Positions 1 through 11,070 of a stretch of DNA of 64,000 nt are shown here, in pieces. This DNA is from Nelumbo lutea. Its lineage: Eukaryota > Streptophyta > Magnoliopsida > Proteales > Nelumbonaceae. Under the pieces are notes generated by a model. The model worked only from the letters and a program-made list of their open reading frames with translations, did no database searches and was not told the DNA's origin. Positions within the stretch are counted from its first letter, which is position 1; each line of letters begins with the position of its first letter. A program made the position numbers and the translations under genes. The DNA is taken from contig JAKGHH010000001.1 of assembly GCA_022828595.1 (NCBI GenBank), forward strand, positions 68,878,401-68,942,400. The letters are read 5' to 3'.

Positions 1-686
1 TTAACTTAAACAAGTGCAATGGTACACTAATCGTTTGTGGTGGACTACAAGTCTTCCTTTAGCTACTGAATCATAAAATTTAAGCATTTTTATCTTGTGT
101 ACCCAATCACTCATTGCATTGATAGGAGGCTGCAGCACATTTGTATTTTCTTGTAGGAAAGTGGTCTTAAATACCCCCCTTCACATGAGGAGAACTTTCA
201 GGTTTGATGGTGATCCATTTCACATCAATACCCCACCTTGTATTGTCATGTGTCCCATCTAATCTGACACCAATCCACTGATAAAAAGTTACCTCAGAGT
301 TGAGACCTTTGTTGAATCCCAATTCTTTCTGGTTTAAACTCCATTGTATTTAAAACCTTTTTTAAATCTACCGGCCAAGAAAGGTCATTGTTGTGGTATG
401 ACTTTATAAACTCGCATGTTGAGATTTTACACCTCCACTTTATCGTTCCTAATTTTGTTGACAGAACATTCTCTCTCTCTCACCCACACTCCTTAAAGAT
501 GTAGCTTTTCCTTGAATCTATTCAGTCATTGGTATCCAAATAGGGATGAATAAGTAATACTTTTGTTCTGTTCCAAAAATATTGAATTATTTTCTTTGGT
601 TTAATAATTTACTGCTCTGTTTCAGATAATTAACATAGCCACCAGCGGTGGGATGGCTTGAGACAATGATGGGGGTAAAATTTTTA
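1..686. other. Unassigned flanking DNA
   Basis: No coding region, RNA gene or repeat boundary could be supported on either strand. Short pyrimidine runs occur near 472-484. It could hold a UTR or promoter of a gene to the left of the window, but nothing shows this. Confidence 0.5.
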
Positions 687-964
687 CAAAGGTTTTAAAA
701 ATCGAGCAGGAATCGGAACCATTTCTAGCCACTGGTTTCTGGGTCGATGGTTTAATCGTTCAGTTTGAATGGACAGTTTATTTTAATTAAAAAATAAAAT
801 TAAAATTAAAATAAAAAACAACCAAAAACCATTGAACGAATTAACGGTTCAACTACCTGGGTCAGTGGATTGTTGACCAATTCAACAGTTTTTAGCCAAG
901 GACTGTCTGAATGGTTCCCAAATATGATCCGACCATCTGAGTCAACCACGATTCTAAAACACTG
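687..964. mobile_element. hAT-like MITE, copy 1
   Basis: The ends are imperfect terminal inverted repeats: CAAAGGTTTTAAAAATCG on the left and, read in reverse complement, CAGTGTTTTAGAATCGTGG on the right. The 7-bp sequence ATTTTTA lies directly outside both ends (680-686 and 965-971). The interior is AT-rich with phrases such as tggtttaatcgttcagt and no coding potential. The same terminal signature returns at 27200, 52806 and 59917, two of which have perfect 8-bp duplications, the length made by hAT transposases. This copy is the most diverged of the four. Confidence 0.6.
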
Positions 965-971
965 ATTTTTA

Positions 972-3108
972 TGTTGACGGGCGTTCTTCTGTATAGATGG
1001 TTCATGGCCAACCCAGAAAATTGTTATGTTAGAAACAGAAGTGTGTAAACAGCGGTTTTATTTATGACTAAAAAAAAATAAGATAAGATTAAACCTCCAT
1101 TTGATCTAAATCCGTATCTTCTACCAGTTTTGTTTTAAATTCTTGTTCATGCCATATTCTTTTAGGTGTTTGAAGCTAAATGCATGTGAAGCGCAATAGC
1201 GTCTATATTGCGTTTTTTGTATCGAGGATGACGAATTGATGATGCTTTCTAACAGTGTGCAGCCGCAGGAGGATAGGTATCATCTATGTGAATAGAGCCA
1301 GACAATGTTTGTGTGTATGGGCATATGATATGCATCTGTGACTGCGGTGTCCATTCCTTCTGGTAAATAGTCCGAAGAGGAGAGAGAATCCGATGTGATG
1401 ATACATCAGTTGTTTGCACGTTTCACAACGCTTTCACGATCAATGCTAAGCTGGTCCACTGGACCAGGGGGAACCATCCCATCCCCAGGCTTGGCTCCTG
1501 GGCTGAATTTGAAATATCGAAATGGCATGCATCTCAAGTAAGTGGGACCATGCTTATTGTTTCATCGTGGCGTGGGCGTGGTGGTGGTCCCAGGAACAGA
1601 ATGACATCTCAAGGAAGTGGGACCATGTTTAAGAGACGTTGGCCCCTGGAACCTATCCTCTGTAATGTGAATTTGGCATTTGGGAAAAAAAAAAAGAAAA
1701 AGAAAAAAAGCTCTATCTCTTCTTGGAGCCAGAAGGAAGAATTGAAGATGAAGCTGCTGGCTGCATTGCTAACATATTATGTTGAGCCATATGCGTATCA
1801 CATGTAGTTAATTCTGCGTTCTAAGAAATAGTTTGTACCTCTCCTGGTTTTGTTGTGATTGACTGAGTGGTGAGAATGATTGCTGACCAAATTACCTAGG
1901 GAAGTAGAAAACAGGACTATCTAGGTGCATGGTGAACAACTCAAGTCACAGATGGATGAGGATGCGATGCTTTCCCCATTTGCCAGAACCAGAGGCAATC
2001 TCAGTTTGTGACAACTAAACCGCAATTCCTTGCCTGTTTATGCGCTTAACAACAAGTCACGGCTCTCTCGTTCAGTCATTCACCCTAGTGTATAACATGA
2101 TATTGCTGGATTCAAAGCAAATGAAAACTGGGGGGATGATGGATAGAAAAAGGAAATTATGACCCATTTTTATCCGCGGATAACATATAGTTCTTTGATT
2201 CTATCTTTTGAGCTTTACATACAATAAAAATCCTTCCAGAAAACACCTTTTTCCATGCTAAATAATAATTTAGATTTAAAATTAAACTAGACGTTATCAC
2301 GTTAGGGAAAAAGAAGTCCATTTGAATAACATACTACTTTTTACCAAAGCAAAATAACATATTACTGAGCTCATCAACAGATCAACTTCAACTTGGGGTT
2401 GGGGAATCAGAGACAAGGATTTCCCTGTCCCTATTAGTGTCAGAATTTTCTTAATTTCTTTCCCTTTGTCTGAAGCTTAGACATTCAGAAGCTAATAGGA
2501 ACCTTCACTATCAAAGACAGCTAGCTCCATGTATCAGTCCGATTTCGTACTCGGATAAACTTGTTCAGAGGTCCCCTCCCCCTCTCTCCTCCCACTTTAA
2601 ATTTATTCAAAATTCTGTGGCAAATCTTCAAATCCTTGTAGTTATTACCCAGATAAAAATATCCTGTTGTCACCCATGTCATGTTAGCATCTAATAAAAC
2701 AATGGAACTTCTACAAACAGTGCTTAAAGGGATCTTGGGTATTAATCTCAATTAATGCTCTTATCACCTTAATAAATAATAGATTACATATATCATATTA
2801 CACATGCAGCCATGCAGAGGGACCTTCACCTTCCTAGTTCTCTGCATTAGCGTCTTTATATAAAAATAGAAGAAGAAGAAAAAGAATAATCTAACGATGC
2901 TAACCTGCCTTATGGGTTGGTTGGTTGGTAAAAAGGAAATTAACGAAAATGGAAATAAACAATATGAAAACCGAAGTTATTATCGAGGGCTACATTCGGC
3001 TCATAATTAAGGGTCAATGCTTTCTCTTAACATATGCCTCATCGATCGGCATTATTCATTCCATAGTCCTCCTGCGCGCGCAACAGTGTCCACTGTCAAC
3101 AAACATTA
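972..3108. other. Unassigned intergenic DNA
   Basis: The short open frames here (for example 1550-1807 and 2521-2751) have no recognisable domain, and one contains a run of lysine codons from a poly-A-like tract. The last few hundred bases probably include the 3' untranslated region of the F-box gene, which is transcribed leftward. No polyadenylation site could be fixed. Confidence 0.5.
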
Positions 3109-3576
3109 TCACACGTTCACTGGCTTGCAAAGGAACATGAGCGACGAGGCAGACGCGTCACCACCCTGCCTCCCACCCAATCTCTCGTAATAATCTATGG
3201 AGAAGAGCGACAGCGAGAGTTGCACCTCGTCTTGAGTCCAGATCCTCCCATTCCGTCCCGAGACACCACCCCGACCAGCCAATCCCAGACTCAGTCCGGA
3301 GAGCCGATTCAGGACCGGGCGTAGGCATACCATGTAGAGGCGCCTATAACCACCAAGAGCCTCCACCACTGACCTTACGTCCGGTGTAGGAGGAGACGCG
3401 TTGCGGAAGCAGAGGTTCTCCCAGAGCGAGTCGTTGCGGCATATAGAGCACCAGAGACGGCAGACACAGGCAGCGACTCCGAGAGAGCGGTCGTCGAGCC
3501 GTGTTAGTATCTCGATGAGAATGTCTTGGTGGTCGTTGATGCAGAACCTGGCTTTCTTCTCTTTCTCTTGCTCCAT
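3109..3576 (-). CDS. SNE: F-box protein of the SNEEZY/SLEEPY type (SCF subunit for DELLA turnover)
   Basis: The 155-residue product, about the usual length of the family, starts MEQEKEKKARF. Residues 13-58 form an F-box (DILIEILTRLDDRSLGVAAC then CRLWCSI), the part that binds the SKP1 subunit of an SCF ubiquitin ligase. A GGF-like block follows (ALGGYRRLYMVCLRPVL) and then an LSL-like block (QLSLSLFSIDYYERLGG). The ending FLCKPVNV matches the SNE branch better than SLY1/GID2. Family members bring DELLA repressors to the proteasome and so release gibberellin responses. The gene is a single exon with no frameshift. The ATG at 3576 is the first in frame, just before the conserved F-box. A TATA box lies about 320 bases upstream, and the leader holds a CT microsatellite and upstream ORFs. 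Expression in any tissue is not shown. Confidence 0.9.
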   Translation of the reverse strand: MEQEKEKKARFCINDHQDILIEILTRLDDRSLGVAACVCRLWCSICRNDSLWENLCFRNASPPTPDVRSVVEALGGYRRLYMVCLRPVLNRLSGLSLGLAGRGGVSGRNGRIWTQDEVQLSLSLFSIDYYERLGGRQGGDASASSLMFLCKPVNV

Positions 3577-3739
3577 AATTTAGCTGGGATTTGGTTGGTG
3601 GAACTCGAACTCTACCATATTTTGGATAGCGACGGGATTTAGTCTTTTAGAGAGTGAGTAGAAATAGAATGAATATGAGAGAGAGCAAATGTGAAAGGTT
3701 GAGTATTTGAAGAGGTTCCTGTGGCGCTGAAGAGATTTG

Positions 3740-3787
<48 letters not shown>

Positions 3788-3862
3788 CTGATAAAAAGGG
3801 TTCTGTGGGTATCGCGAGAAGAAGGGAAGGGGCCAAGAAAAAAGCTCCAAGGCACGAACTGG
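3577..3862 (-). promoter_or_regulatory. Predicted 5' leader of the F-box gene with upstream ORFs
   Basis: If transcription starts about 30 bases after the TATA box, the leader is about 285 bases. It contains upstream ATGs at 3855, 3836 and 3618. The frame opened at 3855 and 3618 stops at 3580-3582, three bases before the main ATG, so the shortest uORF is 12 codons (MVEFEFHQPNPS). The (CT)n tract lies inside the longer uORFs and is read there as alternating Ser-Leu. The start site is inferred. Confidence 0.5.
3744..3784. repeat. (GA)n microsatellite, (CT)n on the gene's sense strand
   Basis: About 20 uninterrupted dinucleotide units lie in the predicted leader of the F-box gene. A CT tract near the start of a plant transcript is common. 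Its length is likely to vary between individuals. Confidence 0.9.
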
Positions 3863-3891
3863 AACCAATACTCGCTTTTCTTTATTGAGAT

Positions 3892-3904
3892 TTTATATAT
3901 ATTT
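3892..3904 (-). promoter_or_regulatory. TATA box of the F-box gene
   Basis: On the minus strand the sequence reads AAAAATATATATAAAATC. It is the only strong TATA-like element between the F-box start codon and 4 kb, and the CT-rich tract expected around a plant transcription start lies downstream of it. Confidence 0.55.
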
Positions 3905-6900
3905 TTTCTCTCCTCGATTTAAACAGATTTATTGTTTGTTGTTTTTGTTGTTGTTTTTATTCATTACTAATTGTTTGTAATTACGAGCAAGAAAACATGC
4001 TTAGCATTAGCAGCCCGGGATAGACTTAATGGAAGGAATAAGGATGAGCTAGCCTATACAAGACGCAGCGACCCCAGTAAGAGACGTTGGCACTTGGCAG
4101 TAGTAGGGACTAGGGACCTACATTTTAGGTGGATACCCACCTAATCTAACAAAATCGTAAACATAACATGGTAAAAGTAAAGACGATTATCAACGGCGCT
4201 GTTTATTGGGACGTACGTGGATAATGGTTAAAACTTGGGAGTTGAAAGGAGTAGCGATACCACCGTTGGATCCTAATAATGATCCCCCACAGCCCACAGT
4301 CGTGTGGAACTGGAAGTCTGGAAGGGAAGTGAGAGTCACTAGCTCAGAGATAGCTACTGTGGTTAGTGTTGATGAGGTCTCTCAGTCTCACACTCTCACT
4401 CTTGTCTTGAATTACTATAGGAGGCTAGCTACTAGTATGCGATCTGTTTTCTTCTTGCTCGGTATCTTGTGATACAAGGCAGCAGCAGACAGATGACAGA
4501 TTGCTAGGAATTTGGGGACCATTTTGAGATGGGTTTAAATGGATATTTGGAAAGTGCATCAAGTGAAGCAATTGAGGGGTCGTGAGTCGTGACCCACCAG
4601 GCCACCACTACTATCTATTGATGATTCCTTGCGTGCCACACTGCTTCCCGTCCATTATTAATATTCCTTTTGGTGGGTCTTCACTCTTCACTCCCCACTC
4701 TTGCTAGCTGCTGGTTCCCGTCTTTGACTCTTTGGGCATTTCAAAACCTTCCAAGTTCCAATATCAATTGAGACACAAATAATTAATGATGAAGGGAATA
4801 ATTAATTAGGACATGCATGAGCTAGAATACCGATCTGATCCTTAAGCATTTCTAGTAAACTTGTGTTTACACTAGACAGAGGAAAAGTTAGAAGAGGATG
4901 ACTCAATTGTCAATAATCAAATGTAATTGTAGATAGGTGAAGGCTTTTCTACAATACGAGACAATCCATTTCATATGGGGATATACCACTATAAATATTA
5001 AAAGACTCTCTCTCTCTCTCTCTCTCTTCTTTTCTGCAAACAAACCCAATTACATTCTGTATTCCAGCCAAAGCATGCAATGATCAGAGACTTCTGAGAT
5101 GATGATCGCGTAGGACCCATTTACTTGTCTTGTGGAATTGGAATTTGGCTTGGAAAGAAAACCCTAGTCCTCATTGGAGGCTTGGACAGAAAGCATATGA
5201 TAAAAATAACATAATATAATAGGGTTGGAAATTGACATTATATCTATAAAAGGTTCCTGGGTTATATCTTACCTACCATACATTATAACTAAGAGAGAGA
5301 GAGAGAGCGCAATTGTAAGGACGTAATGAGTGATTGTTTTGTTTTGTGTTGGACTTGTTTGTTGGACATATTAGAGATGCACTGCTCTCGATTCCGATGC
5401 GTAGGAATTTGATAATAGCAAGATTACAAGAGCAACCGCAAAGTACGCAAAATTTCACACTCTCACCCACCTATCACCACGACCATTATTTGTACTTTGT
5501 AGCTTCTATTGCTTGTGTTTCTGGTAGTCTGGTCTGATGTTCTCATCATCTTTTTTACTTTTAATCCAATTAGTTCATAACCCACCCAAATCATACATCT
5601 CAAATGGCGTCCACAGATCCATCAACCATCCATTATGTGGACGTCTTCCTTCATCTTCTGCTCAAAAAGCAACTTTGGTAACCTCTCTTTTAAGGGGGGA
5701 ATTGGGAGGCTCTTAGATCTTCATTATTCTGCTTGAATCAACAGAACCCCACTGATTGTTGATTGTTTTGTTTTTATGGTTCTCATGAGCTCTTTTTAAT
5801 ATACAAGTGGAACAAAGGATTTTATATATGGACTATCAACTTTACCTATTCTATGATCTATGTATTTAGTTATTAATTTCTAATGAATCAGTAGTGTTGG
5901 CCTTTACTTTTAAGTTTTAAATCAAACTCTAATTGAACTTATCTTATTTACCGTCCCACTCTCAGATTCTCATCAGTTGTGGGTATACATCATACAATGT
6001 CATAGATATAGGCGACAAACTATTTAAGACATCCGTATTTGTCTGTGATGTTACTAGACAGTAAAGTCAAAACTCTCATCATCAAATTATTAATGGAATT
6101 TTTGTGACAATAAAATATTATTTTTCATGAACTAATAATTCCAACCACCTGCCTGCGTAACTCTAGATGGTCAAACATCATGGGCGCTTACAATCTCTGT
6201 GTTTATATGTCTGCAACCGATCGAAGAAATTAATAGAAATCTAGTTCGGGTTTACCCACCAACACGAGTTGATCAACAGTAAGTAAATAAATCAGCTATG
6301 AAATCTGATTTCCCCACAGACTGTACATAGACCTCCCCTGATTCCATGCAATTTTATTATATATTAACAATCATAATTATTGAATAGAGATCAATGAGAA
6401 GAGTCAAGGAGATTTAAACAAAACATGTCTTCCAAGACTAAGAGGACACTCAATATATGTATATATGTATATATCTCTTAGTCTACTTACCCACTATATT
6501 AAAATTGGACAAAGAAAAGTAGAAAACAGAGAAACAAACAAATGGGTAAAAGGTAAACAGAAAGGAACTTGGATAAGAGACCATGTAACCACAGCTAGAG
6601 GATATTTTTATTCGCATCAAGAGGGGCATCAAACCCTAACTGCTCTCTTAGCTTGAAGTGATGGGTAATGGAATCCATGGGTCTAATCGTTTTGAATATT
6701 TAGCCTGAAATGTTTGTAGTGTTAGCTTGAGAATGGTTTATTTCGTCTCGATATTCCAAGTGCATCTTCTTCCTGGTCTTTTGTTCTTGCTTATGTGTGT
6801 GTGTGAGAGAGAGAGAGAGAGCGCTTTTCTTTTCTAGTTTGCTTGGATTTTCCTTGTTTTATGAGAACCTTTTAAAAAGAAACTTCCTCAATTAAAGATT

Positions 6901-7822
6901 TAAAGTGAACCCGACATAGAGCCAAACGCCACTGATAATGATATTTTTGTTACAGTATTAACGTGGCTGGGCACTGTGACGTGTCCATGATTAATTAAAT
7001 ATTGACCGGAAAGGAGAAAAAAAGGCTACTGTTGACGATTATTTTGTAGTATATGTTGCTGGTGAGTTGTCTAGTGTTTCACTGTTCAGTCACTGAGCTT
7101 CTCTAGCTTCATGTAATTTGTAAACAACCCAGAAATCCTACATTTGGCAAACTAATTTGGAGCTCAAAAGGAAAGGAGTTTCCCAGTTTCTCATTAACCC
7201 ACTGTTCTTTATTCATGAAAAAAAAAAAACAAATTGAGATCAAAATACTTGGTTTCTGTGCAAAATAAGACGACTTAATTGATAAGTAAATCTCATGTTA
7301 CTATAAAGAAGGCACTAATCGTGTTAGAGCGTGGTAAAGTGGAATAAAAAACCGTTTGTTCCTCAAAATTTTTTAGCCAATAATGGAACGACGAATTCTG
7401 CAAGGATCACAGAACTCATATCATCCATTAAAGAAACCCTTTCAACAGATTGTTCCTGTCGTGTTAAAGTATATATTTTTTCCTTTTAATCTGTTAAAAA
7501 ATCAGGATGATGAATCCAATATTTCTTGTTTTTCCTTTTAATCAATTAAAACGTACTTTTAGACTTCCTTAATTAATTCATAGTGTTGGGTATATGAATG
7601 TTTTAAGTTACATATAGTTCAGTACTATATATAACCGTTGAATGGTTCAGTCTGCAAAGTCTCCTAGCCCCACGCGGTGGCCAGGTGACTAGGAAAAAAA
7701 AAATTACACCATAACCGTGAATTCGATTTGTCCTCTTACGAGAATGTCCTTGACCTAAGAGAAATACAACTGAATGATGTGACCTTTTGAGAAAGAGACC
7801 GGCCATGTGGGGTCAAAATTCT
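3905..7822. other. Unassigned intergenic DNA
   Basis: No gene or transposon boundary could be supported. It includes the upstream region of the F-box gene, a (CT)9 tract near 5010-5028, GA tracts near 5293-5308 and 6806-6822, and TA-rich stretches near 6457-6476. Short open frames (4206-4472, 5334-5537, 6465-6656) show no known motif. Confidence 0.5.
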
Positions 7823-8925
7823 TAAAACATTCGGAAATTGTATTAAAACTCACCGTGAAATTTTCAGTATTTCTCTTAAATTTATTATAACTTTTCAAAA
7901 TATTCAAAAAACTTCATTCATATTAATAAGTTTTTATTTTTCAAAACTCACCAACCATTAGAACACCGTTAATGTTTATTAGCATAAATTGTCCATATCA
8001 ACAATAAATACAATTTTCATAATGAAATTGCCCATGGTTCCACTTTCCTTATCTCTTCAGCGGTCTTTTGGTCCCGTCCATAGGATGAACACTTGTTCGG
8101 CTGGCTATGGAGTATGGACCGGTCCCGTTCACACCTCAATTTCACATCCACAACAAAAACTCGTGGTTAGGGCCCGTCCACAATCTATTTTTTATCCCTT
8201 GCTTCACACTCTCCTTAAAAGGCTGCAACCCTATTGTTTGTTTCACATTTTAATATTTTTGTCAATAAAATATTAATTATTTTACTTTTTTTTAGTTTTT
8301 AATGTTTTTATCAATAAAATAATATTTTTTAATTATTTTAATTATATTTTTTAATTATTTTAATTATTTTACTATTGTTTTTATAAAAAAAATAATATTT
8401 ATTGGTTAATATTAATTCATTGATGCATTTTTCAATATATTTATCATATAAAATGCAAAAATTAGATATAAAGTATGGTATGGAGTAATTCACACCACAC
8501 CAACAGAACACCACTATGCGTGTAGACTGATCTAATCCATACAGTTTGTCCATAGTTCAGAATAGTTATGGATTGTGGTATAATGTGGATTGATCCCTGC
8601 CACAGGGTATTGTGTGGACCAATCCACACCCACTAATTTTTCATCCATACTATAGAACATCTCCTTCGTCACACCAACCTAACAATCTCTCTCTTAATTT
8701 AGCCCGAGACTAGTTCAAATGAACAAATTGAAACAGATAGAGATAAACATTGATCCTTACTCGACTTTTCTTCAAGTTTCAATGGACAAATCACGGTTCG
8801 TGTGTGAAATCCAAAGGTGCTCAATAGACCCAAACATGGATGCAGCTCAGAGTGTCTTTGAGGAAAAGAGTGACAACAACAACATCGAACAAGGAGATAT
8901 CGACAACATTACATCGAGAATATTA

Positions 8926-9030
8926 GACTGAGTTTGGAAGGAGTACAAATGCAAATATATAGAGTGCAAAACCTTAAATTTTGTATTATTTTATATGTAT
9001 TTAGCATTTGCACTCTTTCCAAACTCAGCC
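8926..9030. mobile_element. Tourist (PIF/Harbinger) MITE, copy 1
   Basis: This is a 105-bp near-palindrome. The left end GACTGAGTTTGGAAGG pairs with the right end CCAAACTCAGCC, and TTA flanks it on both sides (8923-8925 and 9031-9033). A TTA/TAA duplication and a GGCT-AGTTTGG type end are typical of Tourist elements. It lies inside MULE B, so it inserted later. Confidence 0.8.
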
Positions 9031-9221
9031 TTAGGGGAGATAAGAATGAGATGCCGAGGGAATCCCAATCGGGTACTCAGAAAAATTCGTGTTGGATTTT
9101 TTTTTTTTAATATATGTGAAAAACCATTTTGAAAGCAACAATTTTGGTGCTAAAATTCCAAAGGTTAGGTGCTATCTGATCTGGCTACCCTTTGTAAGAT
9201 ATGCCCTTAATGTTAGGTGCT

Positions 9222-9265
9222 ACTATTATTATTATTATTATTATTAAATAATAATAATAATAATT
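9222..9265. repeat. Palindromic trinucleotide microsatellite (ATT)n(AAT)n
   Basis: About eight ATT units are followed directly by about six AAT units, so the tract can fold on itself. A mirror arrangement is at 45996-46072. Confidence 0.85.
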
Positions 9266-9921
9266 CCCAAAGCCGGTAATCGCTAATATCTCATTGATTC
9301 TCATTTCTCCTTTAATATTCTTGATTTTTGAAAAGTTTCAAAAGCAAACAGACGAAGGAGATTACCTTACTGTGGTGGCTAAAGAAAATATTGATTTTGA
9401 TTGAAACCCAGTTTTTCACCACACAGACGTAGTCGGTTTGTCCCATGCGTCTATTAGCCAGGTCCCGTCTTGGGTTAAGATACCAATATGGGGACTGTCG
9501 GGTCTTTGTTTTCATTTTCGTTTTTCTCAATAGAAATAAAATTTTACAAATTCATAGGTAGAAATGTGAACTAGATTCTGGAGTAGAACTAGATCTGGAT
9601 TCTGTAAATGACGATGTTAGAAGGCAGCGGCGGTGATTGTTTAGTCCGGAACCAATCATATACTTGCGTCCATTTCTTCACCGGCGGTGGTTTTCTTTTT
9701 CTCAGTCAAGGGCTTTCGGTCGAATATGATAGGGGTAAGTTTAGAATATTATAAAGTTATAAATATTAATAAAGGGTAAAAATGTAATATAATGCCATCC
9801 CTTAATTTGTTTAACGTCAAGTTAGTAATATCAGGTTATTTGGACGTTTTGAAAAATTATAATAAATTTAAGGAAAATGTTAAAAATTCATGGTGAGTTT
9901 TAGACAATTCCCTAAAACATT

Positions 9922-10567
9922 TTATCTGAATCATTTATCTCAAGGTTTTACTAATTTATTATAGTCTCTCTAAGTTTGAGCCAAGCCAAGCTTAAACTCA
10001 TGAACTTTTGAGTCAAGTTGAATTCAGACTCAAATCAAGCTCGAGCTCGAGATTCATAGTTTTTGGAGTACATTCCAAAAACAGGAGACTTTTATATATT
10101 ATTTACTATATAATCAATTTAGGTCTTAACCGATTTAGAACAGCAAGAACTAGTCTTGGTCCAATTATTAATCAATACAAAAACTACATAACTAATTTGT
10201 TCGAACCGGTTTTATCATGTAGAGCTTTATTGATAGCTCAACCACCTCACCACAATTCCCCCATAATGTATCGGTAGAGATGTCAATTAGACTAGATTTG
10301 GTCTAATCCGATCCAGTCCAATATGAACCCATTATAGATGGATCGGGTTCAATCCAATCCCATGAATACTTTGGACTAATAGAATTCAATGTCTAGACCA
10401 TCTAATCTATTCAAATTGATTTTAATTTAGATTGGTTCCAATCCAAACCTACTCCCTAGACACATGTCTTCTATCAAAAGATTAGATGCCAATTCAATCC
10501 TATGCAATCCAAAATAAATCCATTATGGATGAACTAGGTCCAATTCAATAAATACTTTGAACCATTA
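9922..10567. other. Unassigned DNA, possible decayed MITE
   Basis: The stretch from about 10276 (agagatgtcaattagac) is rich in repeated tccaatcc and attggatt phrases, as in small non-autonomous elements whose ends resemble AGGGATGGCAA. No second terminus or target duplication could be fixed. Confidence 0.35.
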
Positions 10568-10676
10568 GGTTTAGTTTGGGAGGAGTACAAATTCAAATAT
10601 GAATAGAGCAAATATATACAAAATATAAGATTTTGTACTCTACATATTTGTATTTGTATTCCTTCCAAATTGAGCC
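10568..10676. mobile_element. Tourist (PIF/Harbinger) MITE, copy 2
   Basis: The element is 109 bp and near-palindromic. The left end GGTTTAGTTTGGGAGGAGT pairs with the right end CCTTCCAAATTGAGCC, with TTA on both sides (10565-10567 and 10677-10679). It is clearly related to the copy at 8926, sharing GGAGTACAAAT. The sequence right after the duplication (GGACTTGTTTGGTTGCGATG) looks like the start of another Tourist-type element whose far end could not be found. Confidence 0.8.
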
Positions 10677-11070
10677 TTAGGACTTGTTTGGTTGCGATGC
10701 AAATGCAAATATGTAGAGTGCATAAATGCACTCATTCCGGAATGCAATATGGGTTCACCAATTTTGTACTGTTATTGTTTGTTTCAATTGATACAAATAC
10801 GTATACAAATTTGCTGGTGTTTGGTAAAATGCAATGTGATCAAACGAATAGGTAGGGACCTTGACTAAACTTGCAAAAAAAAAAAAATACCCTTGCCTTA
10901 GTGCTTTTTGGGCCAAGGCTTAGCCTCCGAGGTGGTTGTGGAGATGCCTTCGTGAATCTCTATGAGCACGTACTTGCTTGGTGTCGGATTCGTTTAGCCT
11001 TGTTTCTATCATCGGGCAGTTGCTCGGTCTTGAGGAAGGTGACGATAGGGTCCACCCACAAAGGCTTGGC

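Larger units (their letters stand above)
7832..9912. mobile_element. Mutator-like element, copy B, non-autonomous
   Basis: The 9-bp sequence TAAAACATT directly flanks both ends (7823-7831 and 9913-9921), the duplication length made by Mutator transposases. The terminal inverted repeats run for about 95 bases. The left starts CGGAAATTG and carries AAAACTCACCGTGAAATTTT; the right ends GACAATTCCC and is the reverse complement of a close relative. The same repeats bound the element at 30656-36288. The 2.08-kb interior has no transposase domain. It contains a Tourist MITE at 8926, a trinucleotide palindrome at 9222, and an unrecognised 70-codon frame at 8719-8931. Confidence 0.85.

Noticed and set aside
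1550..1807. 85-codon plus-strand frame
   Set aside because: It includes a lysine run from an A-rich tract, lacks homology I recognise, and has no promoter context.
3580..3868. Three minus-strand Ser/Leu-rich frames as independent proteins
   Set aside because: They lie in the predicted leader of the F-box gene and are mostly the CT repeat; they are treated as upstream ORFs.
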